From Colias croceus (Eukaryota > Arthropoda > Insecta > Lepidoptera > Pieridae), in assembly GCF_905220415.1 (NCBI RefSeq), contig NC_059564.1:2678501-2742500 (forward strand): a stretch of DNA of 64,000 nt. Reading direction: 5' to 3'. The notes below the pieces were generated by a model. That model was not told the DNA's origin. It searched no databases and was given only the letters and a program-made list of their open reading frames with translations. The position numbers were made by a program, and so were the translations under genes. Of this stretch, positions 47,197 to 58,457 are shown piece after piece (position 1 is the first letter of the stretch; each line of letters begins with the position of its first letter).

Positions 47197-48216
47197 TTAT
47201 TTATTCTTGTTCATTTGGTATGCGACGATGATGAAAGGAGCAGAAATACCAGTCAGCATGTAGAGGAAAAAGTTTGCAGTTAAGCGGTATTTGTTGTTAA
47301 TATCGAATGGCAGATTCTGAAATGAGAAAAAAATATTTAAAAAAAGGTGAAAAAAGCGTGAGTTTGAGGGTTTGCTTGTTGCGTGATAGCTTTGTTGGTA
47401 TTCCAATCTGGGACACTGATTTATGTAGTAACTTAAATCGATTGATAAGTAGGAGAAGATAACAAAATTGTTGAAAATTAAATGAAAATACATACTAAAA
47501 ACTGTACTGTTTAGTGTGAACTGAAGTACCTACCTGAAAAAAAGAAATCGCAGTACCTACAATTATTTAATGCTATTTTATTTTAAATCGTGAATAAAGT
47601 AACTATTTCATGATAGTCCTAATAACTCAAAATTATTAATCATAATTATATATAACTAGCGGTCCGCAAATAAATACATATTTCGCAATAAAAGGTAGCC
47701 TATGTTCTTTCTCAAATCTCAGGGTCTAAAGATTATCTGTGCCAAATTTCATCAAAATCGGTCCAGTAGTTTATGCGTGAAAACCATACATACATAATTA
47801 CAAACCTTCTTCTTTATAATATTAGTATAGACACGTGCGAGTTGGTTGAATTTTAAAATAATTTAAAATAATATTATAATACTAAAGTACATAAAATAAT
47901 TGGTATTCAAGTTGAAGATTGGATAAGAATCCAGTCTACTTTATTTAATTTATGAATATATTATTTCATTATTAATAGTCCATAACAGTTAACTCTAAAT
48001 TATAAATCAAAATTATTATATAACAAGAGTGTGAGTAAAAAGAATAGGTAGGTAGTTATCGTTACCGTCTATCATAACCCCCCTTAATTTCACATATCAC
48101 TGAAAATTACGTAACAAACTTACCTCTCCAGGAACACCCCCATGGGATCCATTTCTGATGAAATTCCTCATAACATTCCTGCCAAGGAGCGTCGTTCTTG
48201 CCACGGTACCCAACAT
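47197..48216 (-). CDS. COX7C-like paralogue, diverged
   Basis: Exons 48216-48124 and 47316-47197 on the minus strand join in phase 0 to give 70 aa. The first exon ends GSHGGVPGE and the second begins NLPFDINNKYRLT, matching the neighbouring COX7C at the same intron position, so the pair is a gene duplication. The membrane helix (FFLYMLTGISAPFIIV) and C-terminus (AYQMNKNK) differ strongly, losing the family's RHQLLK ending. The presequence (MLGTVARTTLLGRNVMRN) is intact and no stop or frameshift interrupts it, so it is likely a working gene. A tissue-limited complex IV subunit (for example testis) is a plausible inference. Repeats in the family D style lie in its intron. Confidence 0.88.
47655..47830 (+). 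repeat. Family D short repeat in the COX7C-like intron
   Basis: Starts ACTAGCGGTCCGCAAATAAA, contains GTGCCAAATTTCATCAAAAT and ends CTTTATAATATTAGTATAGA. Related to the repeat inserted at about 50850. Confidence 0.65.
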
Positions 48217-48831
48217 TTTAGCTTCAAATTTTTATTAAAAATGAGACCTTTACCAGGTAGATTAGATAAGGATATTGACTATCGACGGGTGTCGATACGA
48301 GCGGCCCGAGGTGTGGTGACTGATAAAGTAACTATAATCCGTTTGAATTCAATAGGTGATTTCATACTGAAATGTGAAGCCTGTTTACGCTTTTTCCTTA
48401 GTTGCCTTCCTGTATAGTTGGATTATTTTTCCTGTCCATCGTCAATGGATGGAATATTTATCTTTTTATTTATTAGTTACTGTTTATCTATTTATGTTCA
48501 ATCAATATCATGAACCATTCTAAATAATACATGCTGATCATTCTATTTCAATAATAATATACTGTTTCCATTGATTTGATTTTAAGTTTCATACTTCTTT
48601 ATTAATATTTCTTATATTGTTTTATGTACATTTTCAAATTTGTGTGAGTAATAGCTCAAGAAGATCCAATAAAACATATTTTGCCTCCCCTAAAATAATA
48701 TATTTTATTCAATTTTTTTTATAAATACTTGTTATAATTATGATATTAAACGGATTTAAAACAAGATTTATTTTATGTTTATAGTTTGCTGTATCAGTGA
48801 CTTAGGACATTTAAAAATTGAGCACAAAAAA

Positions 48832-51440
48832 ACCAGTGCAAACTTAGCACCCCATCTATGGAATTTTGGGTCGAAAATGACCTTGATCGTTAGGTCCCCG
48901 TTAGGTCCTTTAAGGTCCCACAATTTTTTCGTTAGGTCCCCTTTAGTTTTTTTTTTTAATAATTTTTTAAATTTTAGGTATAAAAAAATGCAACTTTAGC
49001 ACCCCATCCATAGAATTTTGGGTCAAAAATGACCTTAATCGATAGGTCTCCGTTAGGTCCTATAAGGTCCCACAATTTTCTCGTTAGGTCCCCTTTGGTT
49101 TTTTTTTAATAATTTTTTTTTTAATTTTAGGTATAAAAAAGTTACACTTTAGCACCTCATCCATAGCAAAATTGGCTAATTTTATCAAAATCGTATTCTT
49201 TACCGTTAGGTCCGTATAGGCTCATCATTGAAATTGTTGAATTATTTATTTTATTAAAATTATAAAATAATAAAAACCTGCGCATGCGCCTTAGAGCATT
49301 AAGGCATGCGCACATCATACATAAACAGCGCGAAATTTAAAATGGTATCGTTTCATTTATTAAATAAATCTATTGTTCTGAGAGTGCTTATTTATTAATA
49401 TATACACCATAGATTGACACTACTTAATACACTAATAGTTATTTTAATTCTAGGTTGAAAAGTAGGTTTTACATAATACTTAGTACATTATTTTGATAAA
49501 ACTCGTAGGGTTCAGCCTGCGTTTGCAATGTAAGCGGAAAACATGTAATTTTTTACGACATCACATTAGAAACCTCAAAAATAACAGTACTTCTCCACTA
49601 TTTAATGGATGTTATTATACATATAAACCTTCCTCTTGAATCACTCTATCTATTAAAAAACCGCATCAAAATCCGTTGCGTAGTTTCAAAGATTTAAGCG
49701 TACAAAGGTCAAAGTGACATAGGGACAGAGAAAGCGACTTTGTTTTATACTATGTAGTGATACTGATAGAGTCCGGCTAACGAATGAAAAGGCGGCAAAT
49801 TCAAAAAATCATCATATGGTAACTTAGGTTATAGTTGGAAATAAAGTTTTGATACTTTAATTTATTATTACGAGCTTTGTTTTTTTGAGAGATTAACAAC
49901 ATCTTCATCTATATAATATTATATATATGTAATCTGGTACAGTTATCTGATACAGATAAAAAAAGAACAGCTAGTGAAAGTAAGAAAAAACATAATAAAA
50001 TACAATTAAATTTTGTTTAATCAATATAATCATATTAAATCTAAAAGCCGCGTTCAGCCGCGAATAAAGAATAAGAATCACTATCATTATCTCTGACATC
50101 ATTAACTCTTCCATGTCTGCAGTTATTCCATCTTGTTTTTTTTTGTACTGCTCTTCAACATGAATAACCGTTTGGTCATAGAATAAATCTCGTCGAGATA
50201 CTGATTTTGTGTCTTTAAACATTTTGAACGGACAGATCGTTCAATTTCATATTGTTGCTTGAATAGTTTTTAACTGGATTACTGGTATCATCCATGCAAA
50301 ATAATAATAATAATATTAAACAAATCATACCTACTTATAATAATGTGCAATGCAATCAAGATGAAAAGCATCAAAATATCAAGTCACACTTAACAATGCA
50401 TTGAGATATTTCTCATAAACACTCTTGTTTTTCCTTGAAAACTACATCTCTTTCAAATTGTTTCATTTTAAATTTATTAATCATAGTTTAAAGTTTTCGT
50501 CATGTTTTCAACTCAGTTTTCAAAAATATTTTTTTTTTAATTTTTTTTTTTAGAAATCACTAAAATCCTAAGCTAAAATCGCAGAAAAAAAAAATCACTT
50601 TGACAAGCTTTGACACATCAACAACTCAGGTTTTAATGACAGATAACTGTCAAGTGTTGCCAAATAAATTTTCGAAATAAAAAGCCAGTTTCATCTTTCG
50701 AACCAGACGTGACTAGTATAGACACAAGATTTATTTATTGATTTAAATTTAATAAATGAAACGATACCAATTTAAATTTCGCATTGTTTATGTATGATGT
50801 GCGCATGTCTTAATGCTCTAAGGCGCATGCGCAGGTTTCAATTATTTTATAACTAGTGGTCCGCCCCGTTTTCGCCCGTGGTACATATTTAGTATCCTAT
50901 ATCCTTCTCCTGGCTCTAAACTACCTCCCTGCCAATTTTCAGCTAAATTGGTTCAGCCGTTCTTGAGTTATAAGTGGAGTAACTAACACGACTTTCTTTT
51001 ATTTAATATATAGATTTTAATAACATAAATAATTTAACAATTTCAATGATGGGCCTCTACGGACCTAACGGTAAAGAATACGATTTTGATAAAATTCGCC
51101 AATTTTGCTATGGATGGGGTGCTAAAGTGTAACTTTTTTATACCTAAAATTTAAAAAAAATATTAAAAAAAAAACTAAAGGGGACCTAACGAAATAATTG
51201 TGGGACCTTATAGGACCTAACGGAGACCTATCGATTAAGGTCATTTTTGACCCAAAATTCTATGGATGGGGTGCTAAAGTTGCATTTTTTTATACCTAAA
51301 ATTTAAAAAATTATTAAAAAAAAAACTAAAGGGGACCTAACGAAAAAATTGTGGGACCTTAAAGGACCTAACGGGGACCTAACGATCAAGGTCATTTTCG
51401 ACCCAAAATTCCATAGATGGGGTGCTAAGTTTGCACTGGT
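48832..51440. mobile_element. Long-inverted-repeat DNA transposon with 9-bp duplication
   Basis: The ends start ACCAGTGCAAACTTAGCACC at 48832, with the complement ending at 51440. They are flanked by a 9-bp direct repeat CACAAAAAA (48823-48831 and 51441-51449). The arms are about 550 bp and near-perfect. Each arm opens with about 2.4 tandem copies of a unit of roughly 150 bp (TTAGCACCCCATC...GGTCCC; starts near 48844, 48991 and 49145). The right arm also carries a family D repeat (about 50852-51013). The interior (about 49385-50730) has a family C fragment (49625-49760) and one short frame, but no transposase. The architecture parallels the foldback element at 3306, but the sequences are unrelated. 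Confidence 0.87.
49971..50222 (-). CDS. Hypothetical small ORF inside the long-inverted-repeat element
   Basis: 83 codons from an ATG in good context (CAAAATG) at 50222. The product begins hydrophilic and charged (MFKDTKSVSRRDLFYDQTVI) and contains HVEEQYKKKQDGI. It becomes hydrophobic in the second half (MIVILILYSRLNAAF). I do not recognise it. It could be a fragment of a captured host gene or chance; the AT-rich C-terminal part looks non-coding. Confidence 0.25.
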   Translation of the reverse strand: MFKDTKSVSRRDLFYDQTVIHVEEQYKKKQDGITADMEELMMSEIMIVILILYSRLNAAFRFNMIILIKQNLIVFYYVFSYFH

Positions 51441-51782
51441 CACAAAAAAAGGATATTACCTAACCACATAATGCTATCATGTATTAACTAAATATTGATT
51501 TTATTTTTTAATATGAAATGTTATTTTAATTGAGAAAATAATATTGTGTGGGTGGTGTGGATAGTAGAATGTGGTAGAAATTTGTTTATTACAGTTGTCT
51601 ATGCCATTAAAGATGGCAACTTATCATCCTGCCATTTAATTAAAAAAAAAGAAACAGTCGGCCACGCTTGCCACAAAAATCATTCCGGGGGATTAATCAC
51701 ATATTTCCCCCATTTATTTTATTCTAATATTGCTGTTTTTTACGTTATACACAAACATACACGTAGCGATTCAAAATTAAAT

Positions 51783-54700
51783 ATGGCTGATTTGGACGAT
51801 TTCTTCGCGAAAAAAGATCGCAAGAAGTCAAAGTCGGTCAAAAAGTTTGCGACGGCAGATGAACTTACGAAAAAATTGGACGACGGCAAACAGAAAACGG
51901 ATGTGAGACCTAAGAAGGAACGACCGGCACAAGAAGGCGAAGAGACTGGACGAGGACCGGTTAGTAGTCGTAAAAATTAAGTCTAAGTGTAAAATGTGAT
52001 ACGTCAAATGCAGGTGCTTAGTGCTTACTTGTAACTTATCTTCTGCCTGACTATAAAAGCTCGGATTATTTTCATACAAAAGCAAGCATTCTGAATGTCG
52101 ACGGTGACTCAATACTTTTCGACCAGCTTCTCGCAGTGACACGACACTGACACTCCTTTGGCCTAAATTAAAGGTTAACAAGTGATCACGTAAATTGCTT
52201 TTGTTTCCTTCTACATAATAATATATTATTTAGTATTATTAAGTCTCACACCTTACTTCTAACAGTGTACAAACAACGAAAACTTGCAGGCAGTAAAGTG
52301 TATAGGAAATTCATCTTACTATAGAAAATCGTAAAATATATTAAAGATAATTTTGACCTACATACGCTTTCATTGTGCGCTCGTAACTGAAATTTCAAAG
52401 TCACGAAATATCTGATACTATCAGTAATATACATATTCAATACAAAGCTTGACTTACCATCAGATACTTCTTTGTTATTATAGAAGCTATGTAAAGAACA
52501 TGTATATATGTTTACAATTTACATTTATAATAGCTTATATATAAATGATGTGTGTATGTATAATAACAAATACATGAGTCATGTGTTATCCCACTCCAAA
52601 TATCTGGGACGGTAAAAACCTACACAACTATTTTTGAACTAATTTTCTATGAATTTTTTTCAAATTACCTATTAAGTGATAGATAAACCAATAACGCTAA
52701 AAAAATATATCATAAAATGAATTTGTGGTCGAAGACAGTTGTTTAATGTAAAGATGTAGAATGTAGTAAATAAATAAATTAAATTAAATGTTTGTGTTAA
52801 AAATTATCTTAATGCTCGGTAGTAATAAAATGACATTCGTTAATAATATGACTCAGATGTTAAGTGCTTAGTAACATTGTAATTTTATTTTATTTGATTG
52901 TATATTTTTTATTTATTACACAGAAGTAGCTTATAAATGCATTTAGCAGTGATTTCAAACTAGGGTCTCAAGATATGTGTCCAGGGTGGAACAAAATTTG
53001 TAATACACCTTTTTTTTAGTTAATATGACATCACATAAGTTATTTTAGTGTTTCAAATAATAATATTGTGATGTATTTATCTTAATAATAGGTATTATAT
53101 AATCCTATCATATCATTATATGATAGGTATTAATTACGTCAATTATCTATACATATCTATACTATAAAGAGGAAAGGTTTGTATGTATGTATGTATGGTT
53201 TACACGCATAAACTACGGAACCGATTATAATGAAATTTAGCACACATAGAGGGTAACTTGGATTAACACATAGGTTATATCTCGGAAATCCCACGGGAAC
53301 GGGAACTATGCGGGTTTTCCTTTGAAAACGTGGGCGAAGACGCGGGTGAAAAGCTAGTAAATTATAATTAAACTGTAGGAGATGGTCTGTTGTCAGTGTT
53401 TTGTGCAAAAAAAACTACTGGACATATTTTGAGGCTGATATAATACATTTTTAAGAATTTAATTTTCATTTCTATCTAAAGTAGGTATTAAGTTAAGAGT
53501 ACTTTCCCTTCAACTGGTGCTATAAAATTTCATCCTGTACAATATAGCTCACTATATGCTACTTATATAAATGTGAAAGTTTGTAAATATGTTGCTCTTT
53601 CACTAAAAAATGGACTATGGATGGATTTCATGAAACTAAGTAATAACGGTAACATCAGTATAACACATGAGCTATAGAAATAGTGGATTTTGCTTGTGGG
53701 TTTGTCTGCAGGTGAAACTGCGCAGCACAGCATATTATCATAGCATCAATACTAGATTCATATAATGAGAATCTCAATAAAAAAATTTCTCTATTCAAAA
53801 CGCAGGAAGAGGAAGAATGGAAGGAGTACGAGGAGCCAGTCAAGGACTACACAGGGCTCAAGATCCAAGTGCTGCAGGGCAGCGCGGGTGTGCAAGAGTC
53901 GGGAAGGGACTCCTCCGCAGAGGACTCAATGCCCGATAACCCTAAGAACAAGGGACCATGGAATAAACCTGTAAGTTATGATGAATTATGTAAATAACCT
54001 TTTTAAATAGGTTCTTATTAACTTTAAATGTAAAAAAATCTGTGTTAATTGAGGCTTATGTAATTTATGAATATTCTATTACTGAGCTAGTTTTACATGA
54101 ATTATTAACAAATATTATATTTAATTGTTGCATTTTTGTTAATAACATAGGTATATTTATTTATTCAATATATTTATTAAATAGTAACTACTAAATATTA
54201 ATTTCCGTAATTGTCGTTCAATGGCGACATTGAACTCAATATGGTCTAAGATCTGGGATAAGAAATATATAGCCTCATCTGTTAATTAAATGAAACAGTT
54301 TTTATAAATTCACAACATTGAAATCAGTGTATAATTTTTTTTTCATCTAATTAACATATTATGAGGGTATATTTTAATTAACATATTATGGCTTATAATC
54401 TTAGGCTAATATTACGTTTTGAAGCAACAATATATAAACACACAGTTTGTATTCCGCTGCCTAAACAACCTCCTTGGTACAGTGGTTGACGCGTGAGCGT
54501 AGCACCGAGGGGTCCTGGGTTCGATTCCCGGTGGAGACGAAGAAAAAAAAAATGTCTCGGTCTGGAAGGACACAGAAGGCTGATCACCTACTTGTCCCTC
54601 AAGAAAATCGATCAGTGAAACAGATATATAATGTATCTGCCCCTTACCCCACTAGGGGACATGGGACTTCACTTTTTTGCCTAAACAACACATTATAAAT

Positions 54701-55636
54701 TTTCACCATTCCTCGCTCCAGCAAGTGGAAACGGAACAAGCGCCGGCCGCTAGGCCTCCGCCCCCGCCGGTGGAGGAGGTGAAGCCCCGCGCGCCCACCG
54801 CGTACGTGCCGCCCGTGGCGCGCAACCGGCCCTGCGACGGGCCCGTGCGTAGGACGCAGAACGTGAGTATTTTATTAACACTAGTTGTTTGGCCAGACTT
54901 CAGTAGATCCTAATACTAGTGTGTTCAAGAAACAAATAAACTTTTCAACTTTATATAGATTACTAGCTGTGTTCCGCGGTTTTACCCGCAGTCCTGTTGG
55001 TCTTAGCGAGATGATATATAACCTATAGTCTTCCTTGATAAATGGACTATCTAACACCGAAATTATTTTTCAAATTAGACCAGTAGTACCCGAGATTAGC
55101 ATGTTCAAATAAACAAACTCTTCAGCTTTATTATACTGGTACAGATTATTACAGTTTATAGTTTTTGTTCGCTTTCTGAATAGAAGCGGTACACTTACCA
55201 CAGAAGCATATGAATTGTGTTCTATATCTTTGGTTGTAAAAAATTTCATGTTACTTAGTACTAATGTAGTCTTTCATAATATTGTATTTTTTTTATAAAA
55301 GCAATCGGTTTTTCTTTTGAGTTTATTCCTTACAAATTTCCAATAAATAGTCGCTTTTCAAAACTTATTACACAACACGATTAACTTATGTACACAACAC
55401 GATCGGTGTTAATTAATGTTAATTAATTCATTAATTCCATAATGCAATTGCAGAAGAACCCGCTGGACATCCACAACGAGGACTACTTCCCGGTGCTCGG
55501 CGCGGGGGCGAAGCGCGGCGGCGGCTGGAGCACCGCGGGCACGGGCGGCGCCGGCGGCACGCACACGCGCCCCGCAGCGCACGCGCAGCCCCTCGCGCTC
55601 GGCAACCGCTTCACCTCGCTGCAGGACGACAGCTAG
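51783..55636 (+). CDS. CDV3: Protein CDV3 homologue
   Basis: CDV3 is a conserved, mostly disordered cytoplasmic protein of poorly known function (carnitine deficiency-associated, up-regulated in proliferating cells in mammals). Coding exons 51783-51959, 53806-53970, 54722-54862 and 55454-55636, all phase 0, give 221 aa. Seen: N-terminal MADLDDFFAKKDRKK (the family's DNFFAKRDKKK signature), an EEEEWKEYEEPVKDYTGLKI block, GPWNKP, a proline-rich segment with TAYVPPVARN, and the C-terminal DIHNEDYFPVLGA motif. The last exon is much richer in GC than its surroundings and encodes a Gly-rich tail. Exon 1 could be extended by alternative exons in the 1.8-kb first intron. The segment around the stop codon is duplicated downstream. 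Confidence 0.92.
51960..53145. other. CDV3 intron 1, no further genes seen
   Basis: AT-rich with short direct repeats such as ATCATATCATTATATGAT near 53107. No other exon with family similarity was recognised. Confidence 0.4.
53150..53360 (-). repeat. Dispersed short repeat, family A, in CDV3 intron 1
   Basis: Minus-strand copy. It has a GTATGTATGTATGTATGG microsatellite at its 3' side and CGGAAATCCCACGGGAACGG. It ends near 53356 at a CTAGCTTTTCACCCGCGTC boundary. Confidence 0.75.
54470..54677 (+). mobile_element. tRNA-derived SINE in CDV3 intron 2
   Basis: Flanked by a perfect 12-bp duplication TGCCTAAACAAC (54458-54469 and 54678-54689). It has an A-box-like TGGTACAGTGGTT and a B box GGGTTCGATTCCC (54517-54529). 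It ends GGGACATGGGACTTCAC then T-rich. The right duplication ends 32 bp before CDV3 exon 3. Confidence 0.92.
54963..55145 (+). repeat. Dispersed short repeat, family B, in CDV3 intron 3
   Basis: Near full-length: CTAGCTGTGTTCCGCGGTTT, then TGTTGGTCTTAGCGAGATGA, ending CTCTTCAGCTTTATTATACT. Confidence 0.78.
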
Positions 55637-55850
55637 CCAGGTGACACACACACGTCACGGACGAATTCTACAGGCTTGACGGAACACAGTGGGGTTTTGG
55701 TCGGTAGGAATCCGACATAACCCACGGCCCTTTCCCTGGAGGCCGTGGGTATCTATGCAAGATTTCCCCACTTAAAAAAAAAGGTGACACACACACCAAC
55801 CGCTTCACCTCGCTGCAGGACGACAGCTAGCCAGGTGACATACACACACA
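55600..55850 (+). repeat. Duplicated end of CDV3 split by an R1-like tail
   Basis: The segment CAACCGCTTCACCTCGCTGC through the stop and on to CCAGGTGACACACACAC occurs at about 55603-55653 and again at about 55797-55848. Between them lies a 129-bp insertion (55654-55782) ending in poly(A). The second copy's last CDV3 codons are out of use, lying after the stop. Confidence 0.85.
55654..55782 (+). mobile_element. R1-like 3'-tail insertion (129 bp, polyadenylated)
   Basis: Flanked by a 14-bp repeat GGTGACACACACAC (55640-55653 and 55783-55796) and ending in a run of nine A. It has a 3' hairpin (CCCACGGCC / GGCCGTGGG) and then GTATCTATGCAAGATTTCCC. This parallels the 3' end of the R1-like element (GTATCTTTAGAAGATTTCCT before poly(A) at about 16750-16778). 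Most likely a heavily 5'-truncated retrotransposon of the same clade. Confidence 0.7.
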
Positions 55851-56255
55851 CACAAACATTAACATTTTATTTTTCCATTAATAAAAAAACACACATACAC
55901 GGCATGTTGCAAAAGACAACGACAGATAATAGATTTGGACCAGGAGCGTAGCTAGCCAATCATATTTATAATATGCCTCTTACAAACAAACAAAAATACT
56001 TGTGCATTGTGTAATTCATGTATTTGTCTAATTTTGTATGATTTTATAACAAATCCCTCCAACAATAGCTACGCAGCCCACCACTGGGTTTATCGCCCTA
56101 CACATTGTGTAATTCATGACTAATTTTGTATTTTTTAATCAAAGTGTATTGTTAAAAAATTCCCCGGATAACTTTCTCGAAGCATAAACCATGTAACAAT
56201 ACGAAACTAGTTTATTATTAGCATAAAACAAAATAATCAAATATTTTTCTTCCGC

Positions 56256-56930
56256 AGGTCACAGAAGGCAGTTCCGCAACGATAAATATTAAAGTGAAGT
56301 GTCATTATGGACTTTAAGCAAGCCTGGCATAGCGATTCCCACATTATACATAGCATACAAACTGCGCACTTCCAGTGTTATCAACTCTGTTAAATATATA
56401 TCCTCGACGGTTGCTGACCTCATTTCCACCGTGCGACAGTTTTGTCACAAAAAAAAAAGAAAAAATACACGAAAGTCAGTGTGGGCTACGCCTCATTATT
56501 GCTCATATATTATCTGTGCAAAAATCGGCCAGTACCTATGTTCCAGTCATAGACAATAAATATTCCATATTCAGTGTTGCTAGCTAAAATATTAATAAAA
56601 ATGGCGACTGTCAAAAAAAATCGAAAAACCCGAAAACGGAAGTGTGCCTTTAAGTTTGTTACTTTTTTATGTTTATATTTAAAAAGTAATTAATACAGTG
56701 TCATGATTGTTGCGTGGATGAGGGAATTTCGATGAATTATAAAATGGCGGATTTTTAGTGTTAAAGCGTGGGTCGACTGCGCGGAAATTGTTTGATAGAA
56801 AGATTGAAAATCCGATATATTATTATGAAATAGTTTGGTTGGCTACCTCTGTATGTTGAACAGTAAAAATGTTTATAAACTTGTCGGCAAATCATTCAGA
56901 ACATGTACCATAGAAATAAATTATGTATTT
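56256..56930 (+). other. Possible non-coding last exon (3' UTR) of CDV3
   Basis: An acceptor-like CTTCCGCAG precedes 56258. The stop codon of CDV3 is followed after 3-4 bp by a donor-like CCAG|GTGACA at 55640/55641. If used, the intron would remove the duplicated end and the retrotransposon tail. AATAAA lies at about 56918. This is inference from signals only. Confidence 0.3.
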
Positions 56931-56959
56931 AACTTTTTTGTGTTTCTTTTTTACCTTTA

Positions 56960-57566
56960 AGGTGGACTTCCGACCACCGCGGCTCCGGCGTCACTAACGC
57001 AGCGACAGTGACGCGGCGACAGAGCGATAGTATTATACAGTACGGAAATGTATGATGGAACGTTCGAGCGCAGCGTCACTGTCGCAGCGACAGTAACGCT
57101 GCGTCAGTGTCGCGCGGCCGTAGCGGCCGTGCTATGCTCGCGCAAGCACTGTCGCGTGGCAGGCTGCAAAAGCACGTTGATTTAGGTTATTATCGAGTTA
57201 TTTTCGAAAGAATATCTAAAAAATGGACGTTAGTAACATATTTACGCACATTACGCACATTACATGCAATTTTGTACGATTTAAGTGAAACGGGCTACAA
57301 AAACCAGCCTAAAAATGATTCTATATTATTTTTTTTCTATATATCTATATTATTTATTCTATCTATATGATTCTAATAATATTTTTTTAATTTTTCGGTT
57401 CATTCCTACTGTACCGCACAACCGTCAGGTATGGACTAATAACTGTGACTGACGCCGGAGTCGCGCTGCTCGGAAGCCAATCTGCGTCTAAGCCGCTGCG
57501 ACAGTGACGCAGCGGCTTAGACGCTGCGGCCGTTGCGATAGAGCCGCGCTGGTCGGAAGTCCACCT
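56960..57566. mobile_element. Harbinger-like non-autonomous element, TTA target
   Basis: Ends AGGTGGACTTCCGACC and GGTCGGAAGTCCACCT (16-bp perfect) are flanked by TTA (56957-56959 and 57567-57569). The subterminal regions are dense in CAGCGACAGTGACGC-type palindromic motifs in both orientations, GC-rich, with an AT-rich core. No transposase. Confidence 0.8.
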
Positions 57567-57609
57567 TTACCCTACACCTCTACACACAAACATGGGTATA
57601 TTTTAAACT

Positions 57610-57815
57610 AGCTTACCGCCCGCGGCTTCGCCCGCTTTGACTTAAACCTAATTAATTGTATACTAAAACCTTCCTCTTGAATCACTCTCTCTCTCTCTCA
57701 ATCTATTAAAAAAAACCGCATCAAAATCCGTTGCGTAGTTTGAAAGATTTAATTAAGCATACAAAGGGACATAGGGACAGAAAAAGCGACTTTGTTTTAT
57801 ACTATGTAGTGATAT
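57610..57815 (+). repeat. Dispersed short repeat, family C
   Basis: Best copy: TTACCGCCCGCGGCTTCGCC, a CTCTCTCTCTCTCTC microsatellite, AATCCGTTGCGTAGTTTGAA and GACTTTGTTTTATACTATGT. Confidence 0.8.
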
Positions 57816-58457
57816 CTATACTTATTCTAGTAACCTGGCGGTTAGAAATATGCATTACTACCTATTGTGAAACCCCACAAACAAATAATTTTTAAAAAAA
57901 CGGTCACTACCGTGCAAACACAAATTTACAAGAAGTAGATTTTTTAAACAGCATGTGCGTATAACATATTCGTTGCATATGCTTAATCAAACTACTGAGG
58001 ATCACTAAAAGTATAAAGTATTTTAAAATATGTACTTAATTTGCCTGTAATATAATAATAATATAATATATAATATAATCTTTATTTATTTCTTCCTTTT
58101 ACAATACATATTATACATACAGGCAACATATACAAGGTGTAGAAAGCTGGTGCCTGTGGTAGGTGTAAAACCTGTAATACAGGTCACCAGGTCTCCACCA
58201 CTCGGATGAACAGAACATTAAAATTAAGCCAAAGAAAGAAACTATGTAGCTTAAAAATTAAATTACTTTAGTTACATTAGCAAAAAAATATAAAAAAAAT
58301 AATACAAAAAAAAAATAATAATAATAAAATTAAACATGCAAAAGTCTACCCGGATGAAGTGTGAGTGATTGTGACGAGTGAGTGAGTGTGTAGTGTGAGT
58401 AAGTGTGAGTGAGTTTGAATGCGTGTGGTAAACATCTGAAATCTTAATTTGAACGAA

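Noticed and set aside
54474..54698. Possible tRNA gene at the GGGTTCGATTCCC B box
   Set aside because: The tRNA-like part does not fold as a full cloverleaf by eye and is followed by a SINE body with 12-bp target duplication.
57107..57370. 87-codon frame within the Harbinger-like element
   Set aside because: It spans the GC-rich palindromic end and AT-rich core; no similarity to MADF or Harbinger transposase was seen.
57610..57815. Family A-D repeats as Helitrons
   Set aside because: The GC-rich 5' motif and TATAATATTAG 3' ends are suggestive of several classes; I could not confirm a Helitron end (TC start, hairpin, CTRR end), so they are left unassigned.
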